From assembly GCA_963675935.2 (NCBI GenBank), contig OY780964.2:1302001-1366000 (forward strand): 64,000 nucleotides of DNA, in the 5' to 3' direction. Positions 25,730-34,573 of the stretch are shown here, in pieces; position 1 is the stretch's first letter, and each line of letters begins with the position of its first letter. This DNA comes from G963675935 sp963675935 (GTDB taxonomy: Bacteria > Planctomycetota > Planctomycetia > Pirellulales > Thermoguttaceae). The translations under genes were made by a program, and so were the position numbers. The notes beneath the pieces were generated by a model. The model made no database searches. It saw nothing but the letters and a program-made list of their open reading frames with translations, and was not told where the DNA came from.

Positions 25730-26887
25730 GTGGATCGGCAACAGAACGAAACTTCAGGCAAGCGATTCTCGCGTCGCAAGTTCACGGCGGCGTTCTCGGC
25801 CGCTGTTGCTTCGGCGTGTGCTGGAACTGGGGCAACGGCGCTGGCTGACACCGACTTGGGAGAGGTGGACGCCGATCGGTATGGACGCTGTGTGGAACGC
25901 GCTATCGACTATCTCGCGTTGCAGGCTCAGGACGGATCATTCTCCGCGCAGGCCGGCGTCGGCGTCACGGCATTGGCAGCGACGGCGATGCTTCGCCACG
26001 GCCGCAGCCCCGTCGATCCGCTGGTCGCCAAATCGCTGAAATACCTCGAAAAAGCGGCTCAATCGGACGGAGGCATCTATTCGCTCGGCGGCATGTTGGC
26101 CAACTACGAGACGTGCTTGGCGATCATGTGTCTCAGGGAAGCCGACAAGAAGCATTACGACCAGTTGCTCTGCGGCGCAGAGGCTTTCATTCGCGGCTAT
26201 CAGTGGGACGAGACGAAAGGCAAAGATCAGTCGGACGTTGCTTATGGCGGGGCCGGGTACGGAAAACACAAGAGGCCGGACCTTTCCAACACCACTTTCC
26301 TGATCGACGCCTTGAAGAGTTGCGGTCGGGAGGCCGACGATCCGGCGATTCAGAAGGCGCTCAAGTTCGTTTCGCGTTGCCAGAACCTTGAATCGCACCA
26401 TAACACGACCGAATTCGCCTCGAAGGTCAACGACGGCGGCTTTTATTACACTTGCGCCGCCGGAGGCAGCAGCGCGGCGGGCGCATCGGATACCGGCGGC
26501 TTGCGCAGCTACGCTTCGATGACCTATAGCGGCTTAAAAAGCATGATTCATGCGGGCCTTGAACCGGATGACCCGCGAGTGAAGGCCGCCGTCAACTGGA
26601 TTCGCGGCAACTACAGTTTGAAGAACAATCCCGGCTTGGGCAATGCCGGGTTGTATTACTACTACCACGTTGTCGCCAAGACGTTGCACACGCTCGGTGG
26701 TTGGTCCTTCGAGGACAACACCGGCGCGTCGCACGATTGGCGAAGTGAACTGGTGGCGGAACTCGTTCATCGCCAGCGGCAAAACGGCTCCTGGGTGAAC
26801 GAAAACGATCGTTGGATGGAAGGCGATCCCAACCTCGTGACGGCCTATACGCTCTTAGCGCTTTCCTACTGCCGTCCGAAAACGTAG
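25730..26887 (+). CDS. Tat-exported squalene-cyclase-repeat protein (paralogue 1)
   Basis: A 385-residue exported protein. The N-terminus has a twin-arginine signal (RFSRRKFTAAF, then a hydrophobic Ala-rich stretch ending ATALA). The rest consists of alpha-alpha repeats of the prenyltransferase/squalene-cyclase type, with QW-like motifs QAQDGSFS, QSDGGIYSLGG and HRQRQNGSWVNEND. The DxDD motif of true squalene-hopene cyclases is not visible, so it is probably a non-cyclase member of the toroid fold. AAGGAGG sits 7 bases before GTG 25730, which decides the start. Confidence 0.75.
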   Translation: MDRQQNETSGKRFSRRKFTAAFSAAVASACAGTGATALADTDLGEVDADRYGRCVERAIDYLALQAQDGSFSAQAGVGVTALAATAMLRHGRSPVDPLVAKSLKYLEKAAQSDGGIYSLGGMLANYETCLAIMCLREADKKHYDQLLCGAEAFIRGYQWDETKGKDQSDVAYGGAGYGKHKRPDLSNTTFLIDALKSCGREADDPAIQKALKFVSRCQNLESHHNTTEFASKVNDGGFYYTCAAGGSSAAGASDTGGLRSYASMTYSGLKSMIHAGLEPDDPRVKAAVNWIRGNYSLKNNPGLGNAGLYYYYHVVAKTLHTLGGWSFEDNTGASHDWRSELVAELVHRQRQNGSWVNENDRWMEGDPNLVTAYTLLALSYCRPKT

Positions 26888-26949
26888 CGACGGATTGCTC
26901 GTGTTTTTCCAGGACGATTCCGATAGGGAATCACGCCCAGGGAGATGCT

Positions 26950-28021
26950 ATGGACACAACAAAGACAATTTTCGGTGGAATGCGGATTTCACGTCGGACG
27001 TTCACGGCGATGTGTCAGATCGCGCTCGTGCCGACGGCATGGTTTGCGTTGGACTGCTTCGGCTCGATCGTCAATCGGTCGCTCGACTATTTGCGATTGA
27101 ACGACGGTGATGATGCCAAGGATTATGGCGATGTCGGAGTCACGGCGCTGGTGACGACAGCGTTTGTTTCTCCGCAGCGGCAAGAGTACGAACCATCCAA
27201 CGGCGACCAAAGGGTTGAAACACTTGGAGGAATCGGTCCGTTCAGACGGCGGCATTTGCTCGCCAAACCGACGACTCGAACACTACGAAACTTGCTTGGC
27301 AGCGATGTGTTTTGCCGAGGCCAACACCGGGCATCGCTATGACGCCATTCTTCACAATGCGATGGCCTTCATCAAGTCCTGCCAGTGGGATGAAAGCAAA
27401 GGAAAGTCTGACACGGACCTTATGTATGGCGGGACGGGTTACGGTCGGCAATGTCGGCCAGACCTCTTCAACACGTCGTTCTTCCTGGATGCTATGAAGT
27501 CCAATCTAGCTGCCCAAAGCGATCCGGTTGTCCCAAAGGCATTGTTGTTTGTCTCACGCTGCCAGAATGTTGACGGTTTCTCGGATGCTAACGGCGGCTT
27601 TCGCTCCTGTGCATCCGATGGTTCACGCGATAGCGGCGTGATGACCATGATCGGTCTGAAAAGCCTGTTGGCAGCCGGTGTCAGCAAGAACGACGCGAGG
27701 GTCAAGGCAGCCGTCGCATGGATTCACAAGAACTACGACATGGCGAGCAATCCGGGGATGGGCAGCGCCGGATTGTTTCACTACTACCATGTCTGTGCCG
27801 AGACGCTGCTCGCGCTGGGCATGGACGAAATCGAGGATGCTGCCGGAGTCAAACACAACTGGCGGAATGAACTTTGTGCGGAAATAGTCCACCGGCAACG
27901 GAAGGACGGTTCTTGGGGCAACGAGAACGGATGTTGGATGGAGAACGACCCGCACATCGCAACGGCGCACGCCCTGTTGGCACTGTCCTATTGCCAGCAG
28001 CCCTCCGAGAAGACCGCTTGA
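26950..28021 (+). pseudogene. Squalene-cyclase-repeat protein, frameshifted (paralogue 2)
   Basis: Starts at ATG 26950 with GGGAG upstream and a Tat-like motif (ISRRTFTAM). The frame reads TALVTTAF around 27150 and then switches by +1: from about 27164 the second frame continues LKHLEESVRSDGGI and runs to 28021 with matches to paralogue 1 throughout (KNYDMASNPGMGSAGLFHYY, QRKDGSWGNENGCW). A single extra T near 27163 would explain the break. It could be a real pseudogene, a sequencing error, or an active frameshift. Confidence 0.7.
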
Positions 28022-28048
28022 GGAAGCGATGTGTAACGCCCCAGGATA

Positions 28049-29134
28049 ATGATGTCCCTGCGCCAAACAAGAATACCAAATATCGCATGTTCGATACTGA
28101 CGCTCTCCGTCGGCTGCGTATTCGGTGTTGCGCGCGCCGGTGAGGCCGACACGGAAAAGGCCGCTGCCCGCTGGATCACGCCGCAATCTGAGAAAGCCGT
28201 CAAGCAGGGCTTGAGACTGCTGGCGAAACGCCAAAACGACGACGGCTCCTACGGCTCCGGCCCCGCGCGGGGCAACGTGGGCATCTGTGCGTTGGCGGGC
28301 ATGGCCTTCATGTCTGCCGGAAGCACGCCAGGCCGAGGCGACTACGGGAAGAGTGTTGATCGGTGCCTCGATTTCATTCTCGCCAACGCCCAGCCCAGCG
28401 GACTTGTCAACGGTCCCGACACAGCCATGCACGGCACGATGTTCAAACATGGCTTCGCCACGCTGTTTCTGGCTGAATGCTATGGCATGACACAACGAAC
28501 GGAACTGCGAGACACACTCACCAAGGCCGTTCGTTTAATCGTCAATACCCAGAACCGCGAGGAAGGCGGCTGGCGCTATCAGCCGCGATCAGACGATGGT
28601 GCGGACATGACGGTCACAACCTGCCAAGTGATCGCCCTGCGGGCCGCGAAAAACGCTGGCATCCATGTGCCTCCCAAAACGATCGACGCTGCGACGGCCT
28701 ACATCAAACGGGGCCAGAACCTGGACGGCGGGTTCATGTACATGATCGTCGGCGGCGACATTGCTGAAGACCCGCGTGCCAGCAAGTTCCCCCGCTCCGC
28801 CGCCGCTGTGACGGCCCTCTATGCCATCGGCATCCACGATGGGCAGGAGATTTCGAAGGGGCTTGATTACCTCATGGGCTTCATTCCCATCAAGGGAAAA
28901 CGCAGCCGCATGGGCTACTACTATTACGGCCAGTATTACGCCGCACAGACATTCTGGCAGGCGGGTGGAAGGCGATGGGAGCAATGGTTTCCCGCCGTCC
29001 GCGACGACCTGATCGCCAAGCAGCAGAGCGACGGTTCGTGGCCCTCCACCGGCGAGAGCGAGGACTGCGCTACAGCGATGGCCTGCATCGTGTTGCAGAC
29101 GCCGAACAATTATCTCCCCATTCAACAACGCTAA
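28049..29134 (+). CDS. Exported squalene-cyclase-repeat protein (paralogue 3)
   Basis: A 361-residue protein with a Sec-type signal (IACSILTLSVGCVFGVARAG) and several prenyltransferase/squalene-cyclase-type repeats: RLLAKRQNDDGSYGSGPARG, NTQNREEGGWRYQPRSDDGA, RGQNLDGGFMY and AKQQSDGSWPSTGESED. DxDD is not present. It differs from the two upstream paralogues by using Sec instead of Tat export. Such proteins are common in planctomycetes and may bind peptides or sugars in the periplasm. Confidence 0.75.
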   Translation: MMSLRQTRIPNIACSILTLSVGCVFGVARAGEADTEKAAARWITPQSEKAVKQGLRLLAKRQNDDGSYGSGPARGNVGICALAGMAFMSAGSTPGRGDYGKSVDRCLDFILANAQPSGLVNGPDTAMHGTMFKHGFATLFLAECYGMTQRTELRDTLTKAVRLIVNTQNREEGGWRYQPRSDDGADMTVTTCQVIALRAAKNAGIHVPPKTIDAATAYIKRGQNLDGGFMYMIVGGDIAEDPRASKFPRSAAAVTALYAIGIHDGQEISKGLDYLMGFIPIKGKRSRMGYYYYGQYYAAQTFWQAGGRRWEQWFPAVRDDLIAKQQSDGSWPSTGESEDCATAMACIVLQTPNNYLPIQQR

Positions 29135-29154
29135 ACGAAGGAAGAGGCAAGAGC

Positions 29155-30135
29155 ATGAAACGCGGCGTATTTAGGGTTTGGCAAGCAAAGCCGACTGGAT
29201 TTACGTTGGTGGAACTTTTGGTGGTGATAACAATTATCGGTGTACTCATATCGCTGCTATTGCCAGCAGTACAAGCAGCGCGCGAAGCGGCTCGCAAAAT
29301 GCAGTGTGCGAACAACTTGAGACAACTTACGCTGGGCGTATTGAATTCTGAGAATGCCAATGGGCATTTTCCTCCGGGAGTTACGTGGTATCCAGACCCA
29401 TGTCATGGTTGGGCTTTGGATACTCTCCCCTACATGGAATACGGGAATCTCATTGATGGTTTCGACAGGAATGCACATTGGTCGGACGCGGTGAATCAGT
29501 CCGTTGTCAAGCAGCAGATTCCCGTGTTCCAGTGTCCCTCTACACCAACCCCAACCCGACTGATAAATCCGATTCAAGGTTATGACAGCAGCGGGACATT
29601 GGTAAAGTTCGCAGATCGTTACGCGGCCCCGGCCGACTATGGCGCACCGCGAGGGTGGGCAGATTCACGCTACTCGGCTACAGTCAATCCCGCCGACTCC
29701 TCTCGCGTTTCAGGAGCATTCGTCAAGACCCTCACGTCATCATCCTCGTCGAAATCCTCTGCTTGGGGGCCTACAACCATGAGTGATATTAAAGACGGTG
29801 CGTCTAACTCGATTCTTTTGTGCGAGCAGGCTGGCCGACCAGACCTGTACTACGGGAGAGAATTGCAGCCAAGCAGTGTGGGTTACGATAGTTGGAACGG
29901 CCCCTGGGCATCTCAGAACTGTGGCTGGTTTTGGGCGACCGATGGAGTCAGTTCTAGCAAGGGCGAAATATGTATCAACGCCTACAATCTGAAGCAACCC
30001 TATAGCTTCCATCCTGGTGGTGCCAATGTATCAATGGTGGATGGCTCTGTGCATTTTTTGATGGAAGGGATTGAAAGGAGCGTCTTCTACGCGCTCCTTA
30101 GCCGAGAGGGCGGCGAGGTTGTTTCGGTGCCCTAA
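29155..30135 (+). CDS. DUF1559 prepilin-like protein
   Basis: A 326-residue protein with a type IV pilin-like N-terminus: GFTLVELLVVITIIGVLISL follows a short positively charged leader. The C-terminal domain ends with AYNLKQPYSFHPGGANVSMV, then DGSVHFL, the signature of planctomycete DUF1559 proteins. GAAGAGG lies upstream of ATG 29155. These proteins are abundant in planctomycetes and are thought to form surface pseudopilin structures; this hallmark is one of the strongest indicators for the organism. Confidence 0.9.
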   Translation: MKRGVFRVWQAKPTGFTLVELLVVITIIGVLISLLLPAVQAAREAARKMQCANNLRQLTLGVLNSENANGHFPPGVTWYPDPCHGWALDTLPYMEYGNLIDGFDRNAHWSDAVNQSVVKQQIPVFQCPSTPTPTRLINPIQGYDSSGTLVKFADRYAAPADYGAPRGWADSRYSATVNPADSSRVSGAFVKTLTSSSSSKSSAWGPTTMSDIKDGASNSILLCEQAGRPDLYYGRELQPSSVGYDSWNGPWASQNCGWFWATDGVSSSKGEICINAYNLKQPYSFHPGGANVSMVDGSVHFLMEGIERSVFYALLSREGGEVVSVP

Positions 30136-30218
30136 AGTTCCCGAGTAGGCAATCCACTGTTGTTGAAACCGACTTTGGTTATTGATGTGCGATTCGATTA
30201 TGGAGCAAGAGCAGTGTC

Positions 30219-30656
30219 ATGGAAATCACATTCAGAAAACAGATATGCGTCTGCGTTGTTTCACTACTAATGGTTCTCGGATGTGGGAAGGAGAAACCAA
30301 AAGGTCGGATAGAGGTCTTTCCCGTCCGTGGAAGCGTGCTGTATCAGGGTAAGCCTGCCGTTGGGTCGGAGATCGCCTTCCATCCGATTAGTGAGTCGTC
30401 GGCTAAGGCGATATGTCCTTGCGGAACCGTCGATAGTGACGGCCACTTCACTTTGAGCACTTATGGCGGCGGCGATGGCGCGCCGGCTGGCGAATACACT
30501 GTCACGATCATCTGGCCCGGTTTGCCACCAAAGAATATGCCGGATGAACCGGGAGCGGATCGGTTGAACGGCCGCTACAACAACCCAAACCGGCCGGCTT
30601 GGCGCATTCAGATAAAGCCGAACGTGAACGAATTACTTCCTTTTCAGCTTCAGTAA
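30219..30656 (+). CDS. Planctomycete-type lipoprotein (transthyretin-like)
   Basis: A 145-residue lipoprotein: hydrophobic leader ending MVLGC with lipobox Cys, followed by a beta-sandwich domain (VRGSVLYQGKPAVGSEIAFH, then GHFTLSTYGGGDGAPAGEYT) of the carboxypeptidase-regulatory/transthyretin-like type. These small lipoproteins usually sit beside DUF1559 genes, as here, and are probably outer-membrane or surface-associated. Confidence 0.75.
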   Translation: MEITFRKQICVCVVSLLMVLGCGKEKPKGRIEVFPVRGSVLYQGKPAVGSEIAFHPISESSAKAICPCGTVDSDGHFTLSTYGGGDGAPAGEYTVTIIWPGLPPKNMPDEPGADRLNGRYNNPNRPAWRIQIKPNVNELLPFQLQ

Positions 30657-30669
30657 GGCACGGGACGCC

Positions 30670-31659
30670 ATGAAAGCGAAACTTACGGCTATCTTTGTGC
30701 TTTTGCTGTTTGGCGGCGCTCTGGTGCTGTCAAACCGGCGGGGATCACCATATATGGGCCATGTGCGGATCAAGGTATTGGAGGTTACGCCCAACTACCG
30801 ATTGATTGAGCATTCGCTGGGCGAGACCAAGGTTCCGCTGTCGCCCCAACGGATTGCAAGCCTTGGCGGGGCCTTCACAGAAAGCCTGTTGGCAATAGGT
30901 ATTCGGCCGGTTGCCGTTGAAGGTTCATTTGCATCGGGAGAGGCGGGCAAAGCTAGTTCCCATTTAGCTGACCGTCTGAAAGGCGTGCCCGTGGTCAGCA
31001 GCAGCGGAGCGGTGAATCTGGAGGCAGTTGCTGAAGCAAAACCTGATTTGATACTGATTAGCGGAAACGAAAACAGCCTTTGGTTCCACTACCTGAGTTG
31101 CATTGCTCCCACCGTGTGTATCGCATCGTATGGAATGCCTCCCGACCGGGAGCGCGACGCTCTTCTCAATGTTGGGGATATTATTGGACGCCGTGAGCAA
31201 GCTGAACGGGTCTTGGCGGAATATGACCAAAGAATCCGGCAAGCCAGGACTATCTTAGCGAATGCGCTTGGTTCCAAACCAGTCTTGTACTTAATGCTGT
31301 CGAACCAGAGGTGCATGTCGCGTCCCATTATCTTTCAAGCGTTGTTGATGGACCGTCTTGGACTGACCTACGATCCGACAGTGCTTGATAGACCAGATTC
31401 CGTGACATGGGACTTTCTCTCGATAGAGCGGCTGTCACGACTTCAGGCCGAATACATTTTTGTAGGCACGAGCCAGAAACGCGATCATTCTTGGAGTAGC
31501 ATCGCGGATAGTCCCTACTGTCAAATGGTTCCAGCCATCCAACATGGGCATGTCTACCAAGTGCAGCATAGCACGTGGACGGGCCAGGGCATCCTGGCGT
31601 GCGAGAAGATGATTGACGAAATTCTTGCCGCAGCACAACCAAAACAGAGTCACCGATGA
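30670..31659 (+). CDS. Substrate-binding protein of an iron-siderophore/cobalamin-type ABC importer
   Basis: A 329-residue protein with an N-terminal hydrophobic anchor (AIFVLLLFGGALVL, no lipobox Cys) and a FecB/BtuF-type binding fold. Markers include PQRIASLGGAFTESLLAIGI, VNLEAVAEAKPDLILISG and YIFVGTSQKRD. It overlaps the permease gene by 4 bases. Proteins of this class bind ferric siderophores, haem or corrinoids; the ligand is not determined by sequence. Its position directly before the nitrogenase-like genes suggests a linked substrate or metal centre. Confidence 0.8.
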   Translation: MKAKLTAIFVLLLFGGALVLSNRRGSPYMGHVRIKVLEVTPNYRLIEHSLGETKVPLSPQRIASLGGAFTESLLAIGIRPVAVEGSFASGEAGKASSHLADRLKGVPVVSSSGAVNLEAVAEAKPDLILISGNENSLWFHYLSCIAPTVCIASYGMPPDRERDALLNVGDIIGRREQAERVLAEYDQRIRQARTILANALGSKPVLYLMLSNQRCMSRPIIFQALLMDRLGLTYDPTVLDRPDSVTWDFLSIERLSRLQAEYIFVGTSQKRDHSWSSIADSPYCQMVPAIQHGHVYQVQHSTWTGQGILACEKMIDEILAAAQPKQSHR

Positions 31660-32705
31660 GTTCTGAACAAAGTGCCGTCTGTAAATCGACGCCAAAGAAT
31701 ACTTGGACAGCTATCCTGTTTCTTGCAGTTGCCTTAGCTACTGTGGGTATAGGGGCTTCGCTCCTGGTAGGCGACGTACCAATTCCGGCTGGAACGGTGT
31801 GGGATGCTCTTTTCCATCACGACTCCAAGATTGTCGATCATCTACTCGTCTGCGATAGACGATTGCCACGGGCCGTGGCCGATCTGTTGGTGGGTGCTGC
31901 GCTGGCTGTGGCGGGAGCCATCATGCAGGCCATGACTCGCAATCCTCTGGCCAGCCCAGGCATCATGGGCCTTAACACAGGAGCAGGTTTTGCCTCGATT
32001 GTGGCCATTGTATTGCTTCCGGGCGTACCGCGATACGGACTATTGCTTGCCTCGATCGCGGGGGCGGCATTTGGCGCTACGCTCGTTTATGGATTGGCAT
32101 CGCTCTCTCGCGGCGGACTTACGCCTGTTAGATTGGCGCTGACCGGCTTGGCGGTCTCTTCACTGCTGGGCGCACTGGGCAATGGAGTAACGATCTATAA
32201 CCAACTCGGCCAAGACACGCTGTTCTGGTTTGCCAGGGGAACCGAGGGGGTTCAGTGGTCCGACATCGGGACATTCCTGCCGCTCGGTGTGGTCGGTTTT
32301 CTCGGTGCCGTGGCGATTTCGCCGGCAATGGGCGTCATGTCGCTCGGTGAGCATGTGGCAAGCAGTCTTGGGCAACGGGCGCGGCTGGCTAAATTCTTGG
32401 CCGCGACCATCGTGCTGCTGCTTGCCGGCGGGGCTGTGTCGCTGGCTGGTTCGATAGGTTTCGTCGGACTGATGACACCACACCTTGTACGATCTCTCGT
32501 GGGCTGGGATTACCGCGTGTTGATTCCCAGCGCCGCATTGTTTGGGGCACTGCTGGTACTCATGGCCGACATCGGCGCTCGATTGGTGTCAGCGCCTTTC
32601 AACGCCCCGGTCCCCGTCAGCGTAGTGACATCCCTGATCGGCGTGCCCTTCTTCATCTATCTCATTAGCCGGCGAAAACTTGCACCTCGCGGAAAGTCTT
32701 TGTGA
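31656..32705 (+). CDS. FecC-type ABC importer permease 1
   Basis: A 349-residue protein with about ten membrane segments. Family signatures: LLVGAALAVAGAIMQAMTRN, the conserved NPLASPGIMGLNTGAG loop and GSIGFVGLMTPHLVRSLVGWD near the C-terminus, where the coupling helix contacts the ATPase. The overlap ATGA with the binding-protein gene implies coupled translation. Confidence 0.9.
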   Translation: MSSEQSAVCKSTPKNTWTAILFLAVALATVGIGASLLVGDVPIPAGTVWDALFHHDSKIVDHLLVCDRRLPRAVADLLVGAALAVAGAIMQAMTRNPLASPGIMGLNTGAGFASIVAIVLLPGVPRYGLLLASIAGAAFGATLVYGLASLSRGGLTPVRLALTGLAVSSLLGALGNGVTIYNQLGQDTLFWFARGTEGVQWSDIGTFLPLGVVGFLGAVAISPAMGVMSLGEHVASSLGQRARLAKFLAATIVLLLAGGAVSLAGSIGFVGLMTPHLVRSLVGWDYRVLIPSAALFGALLVLMADIGARLVSAPFNAPVPVSVVTSLIGVPFFIYLISRRKLAPRGKSL

Positions 32706-33709
32706 TGAACACTGATCGGCACCGTGCCGTGACCATATTTCTGTCGTTGATCCTGGCAATGGCGGCTGCCGCAGTGGCCAGCCTCGTTCTTGGGACAAGT
32801 CGGCTGTCGTTGGGCGATATATGGGACGCCCTTGCCGGCCGGGGAGACCAATGGGGAAGTCTTATTGTACTCCAAATGCGGTTGCCTCGGTTGGTACTGA
32901 GCATTCTGGTCGGGGCCGGCATTGCCGTTTCGGGCGTTATCCTGCAAGGGGTCGCACGAAACGACTTGGCCAGCCCGGATACCGTGGGCATCAACGCCGG
33001 TTCGGGCCTGGGCATGATGCTCCTGTTGGTGGTCTTCCCAGAAACAACACGACAGTCGTCGCTCATCATACCAATTGGCTCCGTTATTGGAGCACTGTCC
33101 ACAACTGCTTTGATTTTCGCCTTGGCTTACCGGCGAGGCTCCGTATTGCCGACGCGGCTGCTGTTGGCTGGCGTAGCCATCGGTTTTGGCGCTCATGCCG
33201 CGATGCTCCTTTTCTCCTTGCGCATGAGTTGGCCCATGTATAATTACGTGCTCACTTGGACATCAGGTACTCTTGCCGCAACCAATTGGACTTCCGTCTT
33301 ACTGCTCTTACCATGCTGCCTGCTATTGATTCCTTTGGCCATGAGCCAATCAAGGATACTGAATCTGTTTTCGTTGGGTGACGGTGTTGCTACAAGTCTC
33401 GGGGTTGCAGTCGAGCGTCAGCGACTCCTGTTGCTGGCCACCGCGACATTGCTTACAAGCACTTGCATAGCAGTCGGCGGACACATCGGCTTCTTGGGGC
33501 TTGCGGCACCACACCTCGCTCGGCGATTGATCGGGATGAACCATGTCGTGTTGCTCCCGGCGGCATTGCTCACCGGCGCAACGCTGTTGCTGACGGCCGA
33601 TGTGTTAGCGAAGTATCTATTCTCGCCGATCCAGATGCCGGCTGGCATCTTCGTCAGCATTTTGGGCGGCACCTATTTTCTCTACTTGTTGGCAACTACA
33701 AAAGGCTAA
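32705..33709 (+). CDS. FecD-type ABC importer permease 2
   Basis: A 334-residue homologue of the previous permease; its ATG overlaps the preceding TGA. Shared motifs include ISVSGVILQGVARNDLASPD and GGHIGFLGLAAPHLARRLIG. Two FecCD permeases form a heterodimer in iron-siderophore importers, as in FecCD or FhuB halves. A GTG three bases earlier (32702) is an alternative start. Confidence 0.9.
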   Translation: MNTDRHRAVTIFLSLILAMAAAAVASLVLGTSRLSLGDIWDALAGRGDQWGSLIVLQMRLPRLVLSILVGAGIAVSGVILQGVARNDLASPDTVGINAGSGLGMMLLLVVFPETTRQSSLIIPIGSVIGALSTTALIFALAYRRGSVLPTRLLLAGVAIGFGAHAAMLLFSLRMSWPMYNYVLTWTSGTLAATNWTSVLLLLPCCLLLIPLAMSQSRILNLFSLGDGVATSLGVAVERQRLLLLATATLLTSTCIAVGGHIGFLGLAAPHLARRLIGMNHVVLLPAALLTGATLLLTADVLAKYLFSPIQMPAGIFVSILGGTYFLYLLATTKG

Positions 33710-33713
33710 CACC

Positions 33714-34547
33714 ATGATTGGTTTCGATACAACGATCGCATCTGCGAAGACAATCGACTTCCAGGCCCAAAGCCTTTCGCTGGCCTACGAGGACCATGAG
33801 GTCATCCACGAACTGTCGTTGGTTATCCCATCGCAGACAATTACTGCACTGGTGGGACCGAACGGTTCAGGCAAGTCAACGCTGCTGAAGGGATTGGCCC
33901 GGCTGATGAAACCCACGGGTGGGACCGTTTATCTCGACAGCCAAGCCATCCACAGCCTGCCGACGAAACAGGTTGCCCGGCGGCTGGCCATGCTGCCGCA
34001 ACGGCCAGAAGCGCCCGACGGACTTGCGGTGCGGGAACTCGTCGCTTTCGGCCGCTTTCCCCACCAAGGCTTCTTTGGCGTTTGCACGGAAGAGGACGAT
34101 GCGAAGATCGAACAAGCCCTGGAAATTACTGGCATCGGCGAGTTGGCCGACCATCCGTTGGGAGAACTCTCCGGTGGTCAGCGGCAACTTGCATGGATCG
34201 CAATGGCGTTGGCCCAAGACACACGGTTGCTGCTGTTGGACGAGCCAACGACATTCTTGGACATGGCCCATCAGATTGAGGTGTTGGACGTTTTGGACCG
34301 GCTGCATCGGGAACACGGGCGGACGATCGTCATGGTGCTGCACGACCTGAATCTGGCGGCTCGTTACGCTACGCACATGGTCGTCATTGGCGGTGGCAAG
34401 GTGCTGTACCAGGGAACTCCGTGGGACATCATGCAACCGAGTGTTCTCGCCACGGCCTTCGGCGTCAACGCAGCCATTCTCCGCGATCCCCAAAGTGGCG
34501 CGCCGATCTGCGTGCCCTATAGCTCACACAATGGCTCACACGTTTAG
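33714..34547 (+). CDS. FepC-type ABC importer ATPase
   Basis: A 277-residue ATPase. Walker A GPNGSGKSTLLKGLARLM, signature LGELSGGQRQLAW, Walker B RLLLLDEPTTFLDM and the switch His in MVLHDLNLAARYA. It completes the importer with the binding protein and two permeases in a four-gene operon. The next gene starts 26 bases on in the same direction. Confidence 0.95.
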   Translation: MIGFDTTIASAKTIDFQAQSLSLAYEDHEVIHELSLVIPSQTITALVGPNGSGKSTLLKGLARLMKPTGGTVYLDSQAIHSLPTKQVARRLAMLPQRPEAPDGLAVRELVAFGRFPHQGFFGVCTEEDDAKIEQALEITGIGELADHPLGELSGGQRQLAWIAMALAQDTRLLLLDEPTTFLDMAHQIEVLDVLDRLHREHGRTIVMVLHDLNLAARYATHMVVIGGGKVLYQGTPWDIMQPSVLATAFGVNAAILRDPQSGAPICVPYSSHNGSHV

Positions 34548-34573
34548 GAAAAGCAAGAAAGGGATGAATCTGA

